Shown: positions 45,374 through 56,253, counted from the stretch's first letter. The stretch is 64,000 bases of DNA from Pleomorphomonas carboxyditropha (GCF_002770725.1 NZ_NQVN01000006.1:153284-217283), one strand, 5' to 3'. Notes: generated by a model from the sequence alone, not told the origin. Numbers and translations are program-made.

Positions 45374-46690
45374 TCAGCTCTCGCCGCCCTGCCGCTCGCG
45401 GCGCAGGCGCGCCCAGTAGTCGAGCCGCTTCCTGAGCTCGCGCTCGAAGCCGCGCTCGACCGGACGGTAGAAGGACCGCCGCCCCATCTTTTCCGGGAAG
45501 TAGTCCTGGCCGGAGAAGGCGTCCGGCTCGTCATGGTCGTAGCGGTAGCCCGACCCGTAGCCCTCGCCCTTCATCAGCTTGGTCGGCGCGTTGAGGATAT
45601 GGCGCGGCGGCACCAGGCTGCCGAACTCCTTGGCCGCCGCCATCGCCGTCTTGAAGGCGGTGTAGACGGCATTGGACTTGGGCGCCGTCGCCACGTAGAC
45701 GACAGCCTCGGCGATGGCGAGCTCGCCCTCGGGAGAGCCGAGCATCTCGTAGGCGCCCTGGGCGGCGATGCAGACGGACAGCGCCTGCGGATCGGCGAGG
45801 CCGATATCCTCGGCGGCCATGCGGATCACCCGGCGGATAAGGTAGAGCGGGTCCTCGCCGGCGTCGAGCATGCGGCAGAAATAGTAGAGCGCCGCGTCGG
45901 GATCGGAGCCGCGCACCGACTTGTGCAGCGCCGAGATCAGGTTGTAATGGCCGTCCTGCGCCTTGTCGTAGACCGGCGCCCGCCGCTGGACGATCTCCTG
46001 CAGCGTCTTGGCGTCGAACACCTCGTCCTCGCCGGCGGCGCGCCAGACGTCCTCGGCGAGCGTCAGCGCGGCGCGGCCGTCGCCGTCGGCCATCCTGACG
46101 AGCGCCGCCCTCGCCTCGGCGTCGAGCGGCAGCGGCTTGCCGGTCACCGCCTCGGCGCGGTCGAGCAACTGGCCGATCGACGCCTCGTCGTGCGGCTTGA
46201 ACACCAGCACATGGGCGCGCGACAAGAGGGCCGCGTTGAGCTCGAAGGACGGGTTCTCGGTGGTGGCGCCGATCAGCGTCACCGTTCCGTCTTCCATCAC
46301 CGGCAGGAAGCTGTCCTGCTGGGCACGGTTGAAGCGGTGGATCTCGTCGATGAACAGCAGCGTGCCGCGGCCGAGCGCCCGCCGCTGGCGGGCGGCGTCG
46401 AACAGCTTCTTGAGATCGGCGACGCCGGTGAAGATGGCCGACGCCTGCTCGAAGGCGAGATTGGTCTCATGCGCCAGCAGGCGGGCGACCGTGGTCTTGC
46501 CCGAGCCGGGCGGTCCCCAGAGAATCAGCGAGCCGAGCGAGCCGGAGGCCAGCATGCGGGTGATGGTGCCGTTCGGCCCGACCAAGTGATCCTGGCCGAC
46601 CACTTCCGACAGGCTGGCCGGGCGCAGGCGATCGGCCAGCGGCCGGCCGGCCCGATCATCCGTGGTGCCGAGGCCGAACAGGTCGCTCAT
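45374..46690 (-). CDS. rarA: Replication-associated recombination protein RarA (MgsA)
   Basis: A 438-residue AAA+ ATPase of the clamp-loader clade that works at stalled replication forks. Family marks are ADRLRPASLSEVVGQDHLVG at the start, Walker A GPPGSGKTT, Walker B LLFIDEIHRFN, sensor 1 IGATTENPSF and the tetramer-forming C-terminal part with KGEGYGSGYRYDHD. The ATG (46688-46690) overlaps the stop of the upstream protease gene as ATGA, so both are co-translated. Confidence 0.96.
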   Translation of the reverse strand: MSDLFGLGTTDDRAGRPLADRLRPASLSEVVGQDHLVGPNGTITRMLASGSLGSLILWGPPGSGKTTVARLLAHETNLAFEQASAIFTGVADLKKLFDAARQRRALGRGTLLFIDEIHRFNRAQQDSFLPVMEDGTVTLIGATTENPSFELNAALLSRAHVLVFKPHDEASIGQLLDRAEAVTGKPLPLDAEARAALVRMADGDGRAALTLAEDVWRAAGEDEVFDAKTLQEIVQRRAPVYDKAQDGHYNLISALHKSVRGSDPDAALYYFCRMLDAGEDPLYLIRRVIRMAAEDIGLADPQALSVCIAAQGAYEMLGSPEGELAIAEAVVYVATAPKSNAVYTAFKTAMAAAKEFGSLVPPRHILNAPTKLMKGEGYGSGYRYDHDEPDAFSGQDYFPEKMGRRSFYRPVERGFERELRKRLDYWARLRRERQGGES

Positions 46691-48111
46691 CGGAAAGCCA
46701 TGCGCAGGATCTGGCCGTTGCGGTCGATGGCGACGCGCCAGAACATCGGGTCGGAGCCGGCGGCGGCGGCCAAGACCTTGGTGGTGGTGATGTCGTTGCC
46801 GTTGACCGACAGTACGATGTCGCCCCGCTGCAGGCCGATGCGGTCGGCCGGCGAGCCCGAGGCGACGGCGGTGATGACGACGCCGGTCTGGCCGCGATAG
46901 GTGAGGCCGATCTCGGCGGCAACGGCGGGAGACACGTTGGCAACGGTCGCGCCCTGGAACGGCGACCGCGCGTCGATGGTCAGCGTTTGGCGCGGCGTCG
47001 TCTCCGGCGCCGTCGTCAGCTTCACCGGCACCTCGATCAGCTTGCCGGCCCGGTTGACGGTGAGCTTGGCCACGTTGCCGACGCCCTTGGTGGCGAGACG
47101 GTAATTGAAGACGCGCGGATCGCTGACCTCGACGCCGTCGACGGCGACCACCAGGTCGCCGGCATCGAGGCCGGCCTCCTCGGCCGGGCTGTTGCGCAGG
47201 ATGGAGGTGATCAGCACGCCCGAGGGACGATCGAGGCCGAGGCTTTCGGCGATATCGGAGGTCACCGGCTGCAATTCGGCGCCGATCCAGGGCAGTTCCA
47301 CGGCCGAGCCGCCGCGCCGGGCCGAATCGACGAACACCTTCACCATGTTGGAGGGAATGGCGAAGCCGATGCCGTTGGAGCCGCCGCCGCGGCTGAAGAT
47401 GGCCGTGTTGATGCCGACCAGCTTGCCGTCCATGTCGACCAGCGCGCCGCCGGAATTGCCGGGGTTGATGGCGGCGTCGGTCTGGATGAAGAACTGGTAG
47501 TCGGAGATGCCGACCTGGCTGCGGGCCAGCGCCGAGACGATGCCCTGCGTCACCGTCTGGCCGACGCCGAACGGATTGCCGATCGCCAGCACCAGGTCGC
47601 CCACCTGAAGCTGGTCGGAATCGGCGAGCGGCAGCGTCGGCAGGTCGCCCTTGGGGCTGCGCATCTTCAACACGGCGAGATCGAGCTGCTCGTCCTTCAG
47701 CACCACGTCGCACTCGAACTCGCGCCGGTCGGCGAGCGCCACCTTCACCTCGTCGCCGTCCTCGATGACGTGGTTGTTGGTGACGATCAGCCCGGAGGGA
47801 TCGACGATGACGCCGGAGCCGAGCGATTGCTGGTGCCGCTCGCGCTGCCCGCCGATGCCGGGAATGCTGCCGCCGAAGAACTGGCGAAAGAACGGGTCGT
47901 CCATCAGCGGCGACGACGCCACCTTGACGGTCTTGGTCGAATAGACGTTGACCACGGCCGGGCCGGCCACCTTGGCGATCGGGGCGAAGGACAGCTTGAC
48001 CTCGGCCTCGGAGGCCGGCACCGCCCGCTCGGCCGCCGTCGCCGCGCCCAGGGACACGCAGGCCGCGAGGCCGAAAGTCAGAATGAGGCGGAACAGTCCG
48101 TTGGGTCGCAT
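46687..48111 (-). CDS. Do-like periplasmic serine protease (DegP/DegQ family)
   Basis: A 474-residue exported protease. Starting at 48111 gives a signal peptide (LFRLILTFGLAACVSLGAA). The catalytic triad is His in NNHVIEDG, Asp in LDLAVLK and Ser in NPGNSGGALVD. Two PDZ domains follow (about residues 270-360 and 385-470, with SPAEEAGLDAGD and SPADRIGLQRGD). HtrA proteins degrade or refold damaged envelope proteins. It shares an operon with rarA and starts about 70 bp past the rplQ terminator. Confidence 0.95.
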   Translation of the reverse strand: MRPNGLFRLILTFGLAACVSLGAATAAERAVPASEAEVKLSFAPIAKVAGPAVVNVYSTKTVKVASSPLMDDPFFRQFFGGSIPGIGGQRERHQQSLGSGVIVDPSGLIVTNNHVIEDGDEVKVALADRREFECDVVLKDEQLDLAVLKMRSPKGDLPTLPLADSDQLQVGDLVLAIGNPFGVGQTVTQGIVSALARSQVGISDYQFFIQTDAAINPGNSGGALVDMDGKLVGINTAIFSRGGGSNGIGFAIPSNMVKVFVDSARRGGSAVELPWIGAELQPVTSDIAESLGLDRPSGVLITSILRNSPAEEAGLDAGDLVVAVDGVEVSDPRVFNYRLATKGVGNVAKLTVNRAGKLIEVPVKLTTAPETTPRQTLTIDARSPFQGATVANVSPAVAAEIGLTYRGQTGVVITAVASGSPADRIGLQRGDIVLSVNGNDITTTKVLAAAAGSDPMFWRVAIDRNGQILRMAFR

Positions 48112-48182
48112 CGCGTATCTCCGGGGCGCATGTTCGACATGCCGTCTTTTACGCCGTCGAATATGGCAACGGAAGGACGCCC

Positions 48183-48217
48183 AAACAACAAGGGGCGACC
48201 CGACGGGCCGCCCCTTG
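48183..48217 (-). terminator. Intrinsic terminator after rplQ
   Basis: CAAGGGGCG (48189-48197) pairs with CGCCCCTTG (48209-48217), with further pairing in the loop, and TTGTTTGG follows on the minus strand. It lies 26 bp past the rplQ stop and ends the ribosomal transcript. Confidence 0.85.
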
Positions 48218-48242
48218 CTCAACTTTCGGCAAAGCCGGCCGA

Positions 48243-48677
48243 TCAGGCGGCGGCCGTCTCGGCCTCGACCGGCTCGGCGGCCTGGCGGGCCTTGTCGGCG
48301 GCGCCCTTGGCGGCGACGTCGCGATCGACGAACTCGATCACCGCGACCGCGGCCGAGTCGCCATGGCGGAAGCCGGCCTTCAGCACGCGGGTGTAGCCGC
48401 CGGCGCGGGCCTTGTAGCGGGGGCCGAGCACGTCGAACAGCTTCTTGGCGGCGATCTCGTTGTTCTGCAGCTCGGAAGCGAGCTGACGACGAGCGGCGAG
48501 GTCGCCCTTCTTGGCGATGGTCACCAGCTTCTCGACGATCGGACGCAGGTCCTTGGCCTTCGGCAGGGTGGTGACGATCTGCTCATGCTCGACGAGCGAG
48601 ATGGCGAGGTTGGCGAGCATCGCCTTGCGATGGCTCTGAGTGCGGTTGAACCGACGGCCCGCATTACCGTGACGCAT
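48243..48677 (-). CDS. rplQ: 50S ribosomal protein L17
   Basis: A 144-residue large-subunit protein. It opens [19 protein letters not shown], diagnostic for L17, and ends in an Ala/Glu-rich tail of about 20 residues beyond the E. coli length, common in alphaproteobacteria. Last gene of the alpha operon (rpsM-rpsK-rpoA-rplQ), followed by a strong terminator. Confidence 0.98.
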   Translation of the reverse strand: MRHGNAGRRFNRTQSHRKAMLANLAISLVEHEQIVTTLPKAKDLRPIVEKLVTIAKKGDLAARRQLASELQNNEIAAKKLFDVLGPRYKARAGGYTRVLKAGFRHGDSAAVAVIEFVDRDVAAKGAADKARQAAEPVEAETAAA

Positions 48678-48770
48678 GGCCTACTCCTATTTGTCTTTCG
48701 CGCGGCTCACGCCGGGCAGGTTTTGTTTCGAACGAGCCGGAGAGCCACGCCCTCCGGCGAGCTTTTCGGC

Positions 48771-49793
48771 TCAGTAGTTGTGGTCTTCGTAGCGCTTGGC
48801 CAGGTCTTCGATATTCTCGGGCGGCCAGTTCGGGACTTCCATGCCGAGATGCAACCCCATCTGCGCCAGCACTTCCTTGATCTCGTTGAGCGACTTGCGG
48901 CCGAAATTCGGCGTGCGGAGCATTTCCGCCTCGCTCTTCTGGATCAGATCGCCGATGTAGACGATGTTGTCGTTCTTCAGGCAGTTGGCCGAACGGACCG
49001 ACAGCTCGAGCTCGTCCACCTTCTTGAGCAGCGCCGGATTGAAGGCGAGCTCGGGAACGGTCTCGACCTTGGTGTCCTTCTGCGGCTCCTCGAAGTTGAC
49101 GAAGATCGCCAGCTGGTCCTGGAGGATGCGGGCGGCGTAGGCGACGGCGTCCTCGGGCTTCACCGAGCCGTCGGTCTCGACGGTCAGCGTCAGCTTGTCG
49201 AGGTCGAGATCCTGGCCCTCGCGGGTGTTCTCGACCTTGTAGGACACCTTGCGCACCGGCGAGTAGAGGCTGTCGACCGGGATGAGACCGATCGGAGCGT
49301 CCTCGGGACGGTTGCGGTCGGCCGGCACGTAGCCCTTGCCGGTGTCGACGGTGAACTCCATGCGGATCTCGGCGCCCTCGTCGAGGGTGCAGAGGACCAG
49401 CTCGGGGTTCAGGATCTCGATGTCGCCGACGGTCTGGATGTCGCCGGCGGTGACGACGCCCGGACCCTGCTTGCGCACGACCATCCGCTTCGGGCCCTGG
49501 CCCTGCATGCGGACGGCGATTTCCTTGATGTTGAGGATGATGTCGGTAACATCCTCGCGCACACCGCCGATCGAGGAGAACTCGTGCAGCACGCCGTCGA
49601 TCTGAACCGCCGTCACCGCCGCACCCTGCAGCGAGGACAAGAGGACACGACGGAGCGCGTTGCCGAGCGTCAGGCCGAAGCCGCGCTCGAGCGGCGAGGC
49701 GACGACGGTCGCGAAGCGCTTCGGATCGCGGCTCGGGATGACCTCGAGCTTGTTCGGCTTCTTGAGCTCTTGCCAGTTCTTCTGGATGCTCAC
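48771..49793 (-). CDS. rpoA: DNA-directed RNA polymerase subunit alpha
   Basis: A 340-residue subunit that starts polymerase assembly and binds promoter UP elements. The N-terminal domain opens with [13 protein letters not shown] and has [20 protein letters not shown]; the C-terminal domain has [12 protein letters not shown] and [13 protein letters not shown]. The start codon is GTG, giving MSIQKNW. It lies between rpsK and rplQ in the usual order. Confidence 0.98.
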   Translation of the reverse strand: MSIQKNWQELKKPNKLEVIPSRDPKRFATVVASPLERGFGLTLGNALRRVLLSSLQGAAVTAVQIDGVLHEFSSIGGVREDVTDIILNIKEIAVRMQGQGPKRMVVRKQGPGVVTAGDIQTVGDIEILNPELVLCTLDEGAEIRMEFTVDTGKGYVPADRNRPEDAPIGLIPVDSLYSPVRKVSYKVENTREGQDLDLDKLTLTVETDGSVKPEDAVAYAARILQDQLAIFVNFEEPQKDTKVETVPELAFNPALLKKVDELELSVRSANCLKNDNIVYIGDLIQKSEAEMLRTPNFGRKSLNEIKEVLAQMGLHLGMEVPNWPPENIEDLAKRYEDHNY

Positions 49794-49905
49794 GTTGATA
49801 CCCTTTCATGTGAAGCGGTTCGCCGCGGGCCGCATCCCCCGCAGAACCACCGCCTTGACGGGCCATGCCCGGCGCCTTCGGCCACCGGGCGTTCGCGGAT
49901 GAGCG

Positions 49906-50298
49906 TCAGACGCGGCGACGCTTGCGCGGACGGCAGCCGTTGTGCGGGATCGGGGTAACGTCGCGGATGGAGCTCACCAGGAAACCGGCGGCCTGCAGAG
50001 CGCGCAGCGCCGATTCACGGCCGGAGCCCGGACCGCAGACTTCGACTTCCAGGGTCTTGACGCCATGCTCGGACGCCTTGCGGGCGGCATCCTCGGCGGC
50101 CATCTGGGCGGCATACGGGGTCGACTTGCGCGAACCCTTGAAGCCCATGGTGCCGGCCGACGACCAGGAGATGGTGTTGCCCTGCGCGTCGGTGATGGTG
50201 ATCATCGTGTTGTTGAAGGTGGAATTCACGTGGGCGATGCCGGACGTGATGTTCTTGCGTTCGCGACGGCGGACGCGGCCTGCGGCTTCCTTGGCCAT
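49906..50298 (-). CDS. rpsK: 30S ribosomal protein S11
   Basis: A 130-residue protein of the small-subunit platform. [32 protein letters not shown] and the C-terminal [16 protein letters not shown] are family hallmarks. Second gene of the alpha operon, 252 bp from rpsM with a hairpin in that gap. Confidence 0.98.
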   Translation of the reverse strand: MAKEAAGRVRRRERKNITSGIAHVNSTFNNTMITITDAQGNTISWSSAGTMGFKGSRKSTPYAAQMAAEDAARKASEHGVKTLEVEVCGPGSGRESALRALQAAGFLVSSIRDVTPIPHNGCRPRKRRRV

Positions 50299-50401
50299 GC
50301 TCTCAACTCTCTCGTTTCGATCTCGTCACCGCCGTAATGCCAGCGGCTACACCGGAGCGCACGCCTCTACAAGAAACCTCGCGCACCGGAACGACTAAGG
50401 A

Positions 50402-50420
50402 CAAGGGCACCCTGCCCTTG
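50402..50420 (-). terminator. Stem-loop between rpsM and rpsK
   Basis: CAAGGGCA (50402-50409) pairs perfectly with TGCCCTTG (50413-50420), loop of three, in the 252-bp rpsM-rpsK gap. TCCTT follows on the minus strand. It may be an attenuator or processing site, because rpsK-rpoA-rplQ must still be read. Confidence 0.4.
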
Positions 50421-50550
50421 CCCGGAACGGCGAACGATCCTGCCGGACCTTCCACCATGGACAAAGCGCCGACCGCGATCGCTCGCGGAACCGGCGCCAT
50501 GTCCGAGCCTTTTCGCCGGACCGGCATAGGGCCGGACCGACGAAACGGAA

Positions 50551-50919
50551 TTACTTCTTCTTGCCGGCGATCGCCTTGGCCGGACCCTTGCGGGTACGGG
50601 CGTTGGTGTGCGTGCGCTGGCCGCGGACCGGCAGGCCCTTGCGGTGACGCAGACCGCGATAGCAGCCGAGGTCCATGAGGCGCTTGATGTTCATCGCGGT
50701 CTCACGGCGGAGGTCGCCCTCGACGACGTAGTCGCGGTCGATCACTTCGCGGATCTGCAGCACTTCGGCGTCCGAAAGTTCGTTGACGCGCTTGGCCTGA
50801 TCGATGCCGACCTTCTCCAGGATCTCCCCGGCGAACCTCGGGCCGATGCCATGGATATACTGCAGCGCGATCAGGGCGCGCTTGGCGGTGGGAATATTGA
50901 CGCCAGCGATACGGGCCAC
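50551..50919 (-). CDS. rpsM: 30S ribosomal protein S13
   Basis: A 122-residue protein of the small-subunit head. [39 protein letters not shown] and [13 protein letters not shown] identify it. First gene of the alpha operon, with a strong promoter about 200 bp upstream. Confidence 0.98.
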   Translation of the reverse strand: MARIAGVNIPTAKRALIALQYIHGIGPRFAGEILEKVGIDQAKRVNELSDAEVLQIREVIDRDYVVEGDLRRETAMNIKRLMDLGCYRGLRHRKGLPVRGQRTHTNARTRKGPAKAIAGKKK

Positions 50920-51112
50920 TTCACTTCACTCCTGTCGTCGCGACCCTGTTGGATCGCTCCCTCCCCCGATCGAGCCGTGGAGGTCGGTGTCTTGACGGCG
51001 GCCCGATGAGGCGGCGCCGGCCGGGTTGTTTTTCGCGAGGCCCCATGGCGCTCGATCCACATGGACAAGCGCCTACGGGCCATCGCACGAAGAACCCGTG
51101 GATAGGTGGCGG

Positions 51113-51141
51113 TTCATAGCCGGAACCGGCCTCTCCGTCAA
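51113..51141 (-). promoter_or_regulatory. Promoter of the alpha operon (rpsM onward)
   Basis: On the minus strand TTGACG (51136-51141) and TATGAA (51113-51118) are spaced by 17 bases, about 194 bp ahead of rpsM in the 323-bp adk-rpsM gap. The gap has no credible gene; the remaining leader could hold the S4-type feedback site, which I cannot identify. Confidence 0.75.
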
Positions 51142-51242
51142 CCTTTCGGACACGGGTTTATCGCCGAAATCGCCGCCGGAACGCCCGGTCGGCGACCGAT
51201 CGCCCGGCAGCGGAACCCATAGGTCCCCGCCGGGCGTCCGTC

Positions 51243-51821
51243 TCACTCGAGGGCGGCACGAATCGCGCCGGCGACCTCTTCGATGGGCGCCATGCCGTCG
51301 ACCGGCTTCAGAAGGCCGCTCCTGGCATAGAAGGGGGTCAGCGCCGCGGTCAGCGCCCGGAACTCTTCGAGGCGCTTGCGGAACACTTCCGGATTGTCGT
51401 CCTTGCGCACCGGCTGGCCGGCCGCCCTGGCCTCCTCGGCGCGGCGAACGATCCGGTCGACGAGCTTTTCCTCGTCGACCTTGAACTCGATCACCGCGTC
51501 GAGCTTCAGCTTCTTGTCGGCGAGCAGCCTGTCCAGCGCCTCGGCCTGGGCCACGGTGCGCGGGAAGCCGTCCAGCACGAAGCCGTTTTTAGCATCCGGC
51601 TCTTCAATGCGGTCGGAAACGATGCCGATGACGATCTCGTCGGACACCAGCTGGCCGGCGTCCATGACGGCCTTGGCCTTCTTGCCGATCTCGGTGCCGG
51701 CGGCAACGGCCGCGCGCAGCATGTCACCGGTCGATAGCTGGACGATGCCGTAGCGGTCGACCAGCTTCTGCGCCTGCGTTCCCTTGCCGGCGCCCGGCGG
51801 TCCGAGAAGAATCAGCCTCAT
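51243..51821 (-). CDS. adk: Adenylate kinase
   Basis: A 192-residue enzyme balancing ATP, ADP and AMP. The P-loop [10 protein letters not shown] is at residues 7-16, with [13 protein letters not shown] and [14 protein letters not shown] after it. It is the short form without the inserted lid domain, as usual in alphaproteobacteria. Its ATG overlaps the secY stop as ATGA (51818-51821). Confidence 0.98.
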   Translation of the reverse strand: MRLILLGPPGAGKGTQAQKLVDRYGIVQLSTGDMLRAAVAAGTEIGKKAKAVMDAGQLVSDEIVIGIVSDRIEEPDAKNGFVLDGFPRTVAQAEALDRLLADKKLKLDAVIEFKVDEEKLVDRIVRRAEEARAAGQPVRKDDNPEVFRKRLEEFRALTAALTPFYARSGLLKPVDGMAPIEEVAGAIRAALE

Positions 51822-53152
51822 CTACGCTTCCCCCGAAGTTTACTCTTCTTGATCAGCCCCTCGTACTGATGGGCGAGGAGGTGCCCCTGGATCTGGGACA
51901 CGGTATCCATGGTGACCGAGACGACGATCAGCAGCGACGTGCCGCCGAAGTAGAACGGAACACCGGTGGTGGAGATCAGGAACTCAGGCAGCAGGCAGAC
52001 GACGACGAGGTAGATGGCACCGAGGACGTTGATGCGGGTCAGGACATAGTCGATGTAGGAGGCGGTGCGTTCGCCCGGCCGGATGCCGGGGATGAAGCCG
52101 CCCTGCTTCTTGAGGTTTTCGGCCGTGTCGGTCGGATTGAACACGATGGCCGTGTAGAAGAAGGCGAAGAAGACGATCATCGCCGCGTAGGACAGCATGT
52201 AGAGCGGCTGTCCGTGGGCCATCAGCGTGCCGAAGGTCTGCAGCCAGCCGCCGGCGGCATTGGTGCCGGCGAAGCCGGTGATGGTGCCGGGGATCAGCAG
52301 GATCGACGAGGCGAAAATCGGCGGGATGACGCCGGAGGTATTGAGCTTCAGCGGCAGGTGGCTCGATTCGCCCTGGAACATCTTGTTGCCGACCTGGCGC
52401 TTCGGATACTGGATCAGCAGCCGGCGCTGGGCGCGCTCGAAGAACACGATGCCGCCGATGACCGCCACGGCCAGCACCAGCACGGCGAGGATGATCGGCG
52501 TGGCGAGGGCGCCCTGACGGCCGAGCTCCAGCATGCCGACCAGGGCGTGCGGCAGGTTGGCGATGATGCCGGCGAAGATGATCAGCGACGTGCCCTGGCC
52601 GATGCCGCGGGAGGTGATCTGCTCGCCGAGCCACAGCAGGAACATCGTGCCGCCCATCAGCGACAGCACGGTGGAGATGATGAAGGTCGGTCCCGGATTG
52701 AGAACGATCGAGCCCTGCCCCTCCAGGCCGACGGCGATGCCGTAGGACTGGACGGCGGCCAGCAGCACCGTCAGGTAGCGGGTGTACTGGTTGATCTTCT
52801 TGCGGCCCGACTCGCCTTCCTTCTTGACCGCTTCCAGCGCCGGGATGACCGAGGTCAGCAGCTGGATGATGATCGAGGCGGAAATGTAGGGCATGATGCC
52901 CAGGGCGAAGATGGCCATGCGGCCGACGGCGCCGCCGGAGAACATGTTGAACAGGCCGAGAATGCCCTGGCTCTGCTGCTTGAAGGCATCGGCGAGCGCC
53001 TGCAGGTTGATGCCCGGCAGCGGAATGTAGGTGCCGAGGCGATACACCAGAAGCGCGCCAAGGGTGAACCAAATCCGCTTCTTGAGCTCTTCCGCCTTGG
53101 CGAGCGCGCCGAAATTCAGATTTGCAGCGAGTTGTTCTGCCGCAGAGGCCAT
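51818..53152 (-). CDS. secY: Protein translocase subunit SecY
   Basis: A 444-residue inner-membrane channel with ten helices. [18 protein letters not shown] opens it, then YIPLPGIN and [11 protein letters not shown] before helix 2; [18 protein letters not shown] and the SKLRGKRR tail are typical. It lies between rplO and adk. A 383-bp gap with repeat hairpins precedes it, longer than usual for this position. Confidence 0.98.
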   Translation of the reverse strand: MASAAEQLAANLNFGALAKAEELKKRIWFTLGALLVYRLGTYIPLPGINLQALADAFKQQSQGILGLFNMFSGGAVGRMAIFALGIMPYISASIIIQLLTSVIPALEAVKKEGESGRKKINQYTRYLTVLLAAVQSYGIAVGLEGQGSIVLNPGPTFIISTVLSLMGGTMFLLWLGEQITSRGIGQGTSLIIFAGIIANLPHALVGMLELGRQGALATPIILAVLVLAVAVIGGIVFFERAQRRLLIQYPKRQVGNKMFQGESSHLPLKLNTSGVIPPIFASSILLIPGTITGFAGTNAAGGWLQTFGTLMAHGQPLYMLSYAAMIVFFAFFYTAIVFNPTDTAENLKKQGGFIPGIRPGERTASYIDYVLTRINVLGAIYLVVVCLLPEFLISTTGVPFYFGGTSLLIVVSVTMDTVSQIQGHLLAHQYEGLIKKSKLRGKRR

Positions 53153-53234
53153 GTCTCACTCCGCCCGAATGGGGAACTCCGGGGCGCACCGCCCCGCCTG
53201 CCGCGAGACCGTTCCACCCGTCATGCCGCCGGCC

Positions 53235-53333
53235 CTAGATCATCGTGCGTCCTTGCGGACGCAGGATGACGATCTAGTTCCTTGTTGTCGCATCGGATTG
53301 TCCGAAAACCGGATTCCACTTTTCGGTCCGATG
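53235..53333. repeat. Two hairpin repeat elements in the rplO-secY gap
   Basis: The first palindrome runs from CTAGATC (53235-53241) to GATCTAG (53271-53277) with inner TGCGTCC/GGACGCA pairing. The second pairs CATCGGA (53291-53297) with TCCGATG (53327-53333) around AACCGGATTCCACTTTT. The second shares its core with the element at 26131-26174. Both lie inside a ribosomal operon. Confidence 0.75.
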
Positions 53334-53430
53334 CTCTAGCGCCTTCGAGCGATTCGATGAAGCGCCTTGTTCCGGTTTCGGACCGCCGCAGCGCGGCAAA
53401 CCGCGCAAGGGCTAAATCCGGACCGTCCGC

Positions 53431-53459
53431 TATATAGACCCAAGTCGCGGACGAAATAA
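53431..53459 (-). promoter_or_regulatory. Weak promoter candidate upstream of secY
   Basis: On the minus strand TATATA (53431-53436) lies 17 bases after TTATTT (53454-53459). The -10 is good, the -35 poor. It would let secY-adk be transcribed apart from the spc operon. Confidence 0.3.
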
Positions 53460-53535
53460 GCCCCCGGGAGACACCGAATCCCACGTGTCGCGAAAACGAT
53501 CACGTGAAGACGGCCTCACCCCGGGGGCGTTGTCA

Positions 53536-54003
53536 TTACGCCTTGGCGGCCACCGAAACGGTGACCTTGCCGCCGGCCGCCTCGACCGCCGCGATCGCAG
53601 GCGCCGAAGCGCCGACGACCTCGAAGGTCAGCGCCGACTTGATCTCACCGCCGAGAACCCGCACGCCGTCCAGCGGACGGCGCAGCAGGCCAGCGGCCAC
53701 CAGCGCTTCGACGGTGACCGGAGCCTTGGCGTCGAGCTTGCCGGCGTCGACGGCGGCCTGGACCTTCGTCAGGCTGATCTCATTGAGATCGAGGGCGAAG
53801 ATGTTCTTGAAGCCGCGCTTCGGCAGGCGGCGATGCAGCGGCATCTGGCCGCCTTCAAAGCCGGCGATGGCAACGCCCGACCGCGAGGTCTGGCCCTTGA
53901 CGCCGCGACCCGAGGTCTTGCCCTTGCCCGAACCGATACCGCGGCCGACGCGCATGCGCGGCTTGTTCGCGCCTTCGTTATCCTTGAGCTCGTTGAGCTT
54001 CAT
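53536..54003 (-). CDS. rplO: 50S ribosomal protein L15
   Basis: A 155-residue large-subunit protein. [33 protein letters not shown] and [20 protein letters not shown] are diagnostic. Preceded by rpmD and followed by the long gap to secY. Confidence 0.98.
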   Translation of the reverse strand: MKLNELKDNEGANKPRMRVGRGIGSGKGKTSGRGVKGQTSRSGVAIAGFEGGQMPLHRRLPKRGFKNIFALDLNEISLTKVQAAVDAGKLDAKAPVTVEALVAAGLLRRPLDGVRVLGGEIKSALTFEVVGASAPAIAAVEAAGGKVTVSVAAKA

Positions 54004-54031
54004 TTCATCGATCCTTTCGACCGGCGGTATC

Positions 54032-54235
54032 TCAGGCCTCGTCCACGACGCGGATGAGGTGCTGGACCTTCGCGATCATGCCGCGGACGGCCGGAGTGTC
54101 CTCCAGCGTCGACGTGCGATGCAGCTTGTTGAGACCGAGGCCGATCAGCGTGGCGCGCTGCTCGGCGGGACGGCGGGCGGGGCTGTAGATCTGCTCGACC
54201 GTGACGGTCTTGCTCGACTTCTTGTTGGTCGACAT
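54032..54235 (-). CDS. rpmD: 50S ribosomal protein L30
   Basis: A 67-residue protein. [20 protein letters not shown] and [20 protein letters not shown] identify it. ATG at 54235 (MSTNKKSS) is preferred over a GTG three codons before. Between rpsE and rplO. Confidence 0.96.
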   Translation of the reverse strand: MSTNKKSSKTVTVEQIYSPARRPAEQRATLIGLGLNKLHRTSTLEDTPAVRGMIAKVQHLIRVVDEA

Positions 54236-54301
54236 GGTTTTCACCTTACGAAAGCCAGTTTACGAATGAGGAGGGAGGTTGGCCTCCCCCCGTTCGATCC
54301 A

Positions 54302-54880
54302 TCAGCCTTCGGCCGACGCCGCAGCTTCCGGGTCGATGTCGCGACGGCGGGACTGCAAGGCCGAAACCTTGAGACCGCGACGGGCGGCAACCGACCGCGG
54401 GCTATCCTCGTTCGCCAGGGCGGAGAAGGTAGCGCGGATCATGTTGTAGGGGTTGGACGAGCCGAGCGACTTCGCCACCACGTCCTGGACGCCGAGCGTC
54501 TCGAACACGGCGCGCATCGGACCGCCGGCGATGATGCCGGTACCGGCCGGCGCGGTGCGCACGTAGACGCGGCCGGCGCCCCAGCGCCCGGCGACGTCGT
54601 GGTGCAGCGTACGGCCTTCCTTGAGCGGCACGCGCACGAGGGCCCGCTTGGCGGCTTCCGTCGCCTTGCGGATGGCCTCGGGCACTTCGCGCGCCTTGCC
54701 GTGGCCGTAGCCGACCCGGCCCTTCTGGTCGCCGACGACGACGAGCGCGGCGAAGCCGAAGCGACGACCACCCTTCACCACCTTGGCGACGCGGTTGATA
54801 TGGACCAGGCGATCGACGAACTCGCTGTCGCGCTCTTCGTTGCGATCCCGGTCCCGGTTATTGCGTTCACGTTCAGCCAT
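54302..54880 (-). CDS. rpsE: 30S ribosomal protein S5
   Basis: A 192-residue protein acting in decoding accuracy. After a charged N-terminal extension ([16 protein letters not shown]) come [34 protein letters not shown] and [15 protein letters not shown]. The extension and the Ala/Glu tail exceed the E. coli protein by about 25 residues, as in related bacteria. Confidence 0.98.
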   Translation of the reverse strand: MAERERNNRDRDRNEERDSEFVDRLVHINRVAKVVKGGRRFGFAALVVVGDQKGRVGYGHGKAREVPEAIRKATEAAKRALVRVPLKEGRTLHHDVAGRWGAGRVYVRTAPAGTGIIAGGPMRAVFETLGVQDVVAKSLGSSNPYNMIRATFSALANEDSPRSVAARRGLKVSALQSRRRDIDPEAAASAEG

Positions 54881-54910
54881 TGTCTTTATCTCTCTCGATC
54901 GGGACCGGCC

Positions 54911-55270
54911 TTAGAAGTCGAGTCCGCCCTCACGGGCGGCATCCGCGAGCGCCTTGATGCGGCCGTGGTACAGGAACTGACCACGATCGAAGATGACCGA
55001 GGTCACCCCCGCCGCCTTGGCGCGTTCTGCGATGAGCTTGCCGACCACGGCGGCCGCGGCCACGTTGGCCCCGGTCTTCAGAGTGTCGCGGACGTCCTTG
55101 TCGAGGGTCGACGCGGACGCCAGGGTGCGACCCTGAACGTCATCGATAACCTGAGCATAAATGTGCAGCGACGAGCGATGCACGGAAAGCCGGAGGCGAC
55201 CGTTGGCCGCCGCCTTGATCGCGCGGCGCACGCGGGCGCGGCGGCGATCGTTGCCGGTGAGGTGAGCCAT
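54911..55270 (-). CDS. rplR: 50S ribosomal protein L18
   Basis: A 119-residue 5S rRNA-binding protein. [35 protein letters not shown] and [20 protein letters not shown] identify it. Ten bp after rplF. Confidence 0.98.
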   Translation of the reverse strand: MAHLTGNDRRRARVRRAIKAAANGRLRLSVHRSSLHIYAQVIDDVQGRTLASASTLDKDVRDTLKTGANVAAAAVVGKLIAERAKAAGVTSVIFDRGQFLYHGRIKALADAAREGGLDF

Positions 55271-55280
55271 GATCGTCCCC

Positions 55281-55817
55281 TTACTTCTTCTTGCCTTCCT
55301 TGCGGACGATGAACTCGCCCGCGTACTTCACGCCCTTGCCCTTGTAGGGCTCCGGCGGGCGGTACTTGCGGATTTCGGCGGCGACCTGACCGACACGCTG
55401 GGCGTCGATGCCGGAGACGACGATTTCCGTCGGCTTCGGAACGGCGATCGCGATGCCCTCGGGCACCGGATAGGCGATGTCGTGGCTGTAGCCCAGCGAA
55501 AGCTGCAGGGTCTTGCCCTGGAGCGCCGCCTTGTAGCCAACGCCGGAAATCTCGAGCCGCCTCTCGAAGCCGACCGTCACACCCTTGATCAGGTTGGCGA
55601 TCTGCGTGCGGGACATGCCCCAGCTGGCGCGGGCCAGCTTGGTCTCGTCCTTCGGCTCGATCTTGATGGAGCCGTCATCCGCCTTAGTGACGTTGACGTG
55701 CTCGTTCAGAGCGAACTTGAGCGTGCCTTTCGGTCCCTTGACCGAAACGGTCTGCCCAGCGATGTCGGCCGTGACCCCCGAAGGGACCGGAACAGCCTTC
55801 TTGCCAATGCGCGACAT
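55281..55817 (-). CDS. rplF: 50S ribosomal protein L6
   Basis: A 178-residue protein. [19 protein letters not shown] opens it; SVKGPKGTL and the second-repeat end [16 protein letters not shown] are diagnostic. Between rpsH and rplR. Confidence 0.98.
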   Translation of the reverse strand: MSRIGKKAVPVPSGVTADIAGQTVSVKGPKGTLKFALNEHVNVTKADDGSIKIEPKDETKLARASWGMSRTQIANLIKGVTVGFERRLEISGVGYKAALQGKTLQLSLGYSHDIAYPVPEGIAIAVPKPTEIVVSGIDAQRVGQVAAEIRKYRPPEPYKGKGVKYAGEFIVRKEGKKK

Positions 55818-55844
55818 GGTTTTTAACCCGTTTCCAGTCGAAGG

Positions 55845-56240
55845 TTAGAAGACGCGGCAGAGAACTTCGCCGCCGACGTTCTGCTCGCGGGCGTCGTGGT
55901 CGGCCATCACACCGCGGGGGGTGCTGAGGATCGACACGCCGAGGCCGTTGGCAACTCGGGGGAGGTTCTTCACCGAAGCGTAGACGCGGCGGCCCGGCTT
56001 GGAGACGCGCTCGATGGTACGGATGACGCCAAGGCCATCGTAGTACTTGAGCTCGATCTCGAACTCGCTACGGCCCTCGGCATCGACCTCGGCGTAGCCA
56101 CGCAGGAAGCCCTCGGCGACCAGGACATCGAGGACGTTCTTGCGCAGCTTGGAAGCCGGCGTCGACACCTTCGACATCTTGCGCATCTGGGCATTACGAA
56201 TGCGGGTGAGCATATCACCCAAAGGATCGGTCATCGGCAT
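55845..56240 (-). CDS. rpsH: 30S ribosomal protein S8
   Basis: A 131-residue protein that binds 16S rRNA and, in E. coli, represses the spc operon. [17 protein letters not shown] opens it, and [20 protein letters not shown] closes it. Start 56240 is favoured because AAGGAG lies 9 bases ahead; the second ATG two codons on is too far from it. Confidence 0.98.
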   Translation of the reverse strand: MPMTDPLGDMLTRIRNAQMRKMSKVSTPASKLRKNVLDVLVAEGFLRGYAEVDAEGRSEFEIELKYYDGLGVIRTIERVSKPGRRVYASVKNLPRVANGLGVSILSTPRGVMADHDAREQNVGGEVLCRVF

Positions 56241-56253
56241 GGGACCGCTCTCC

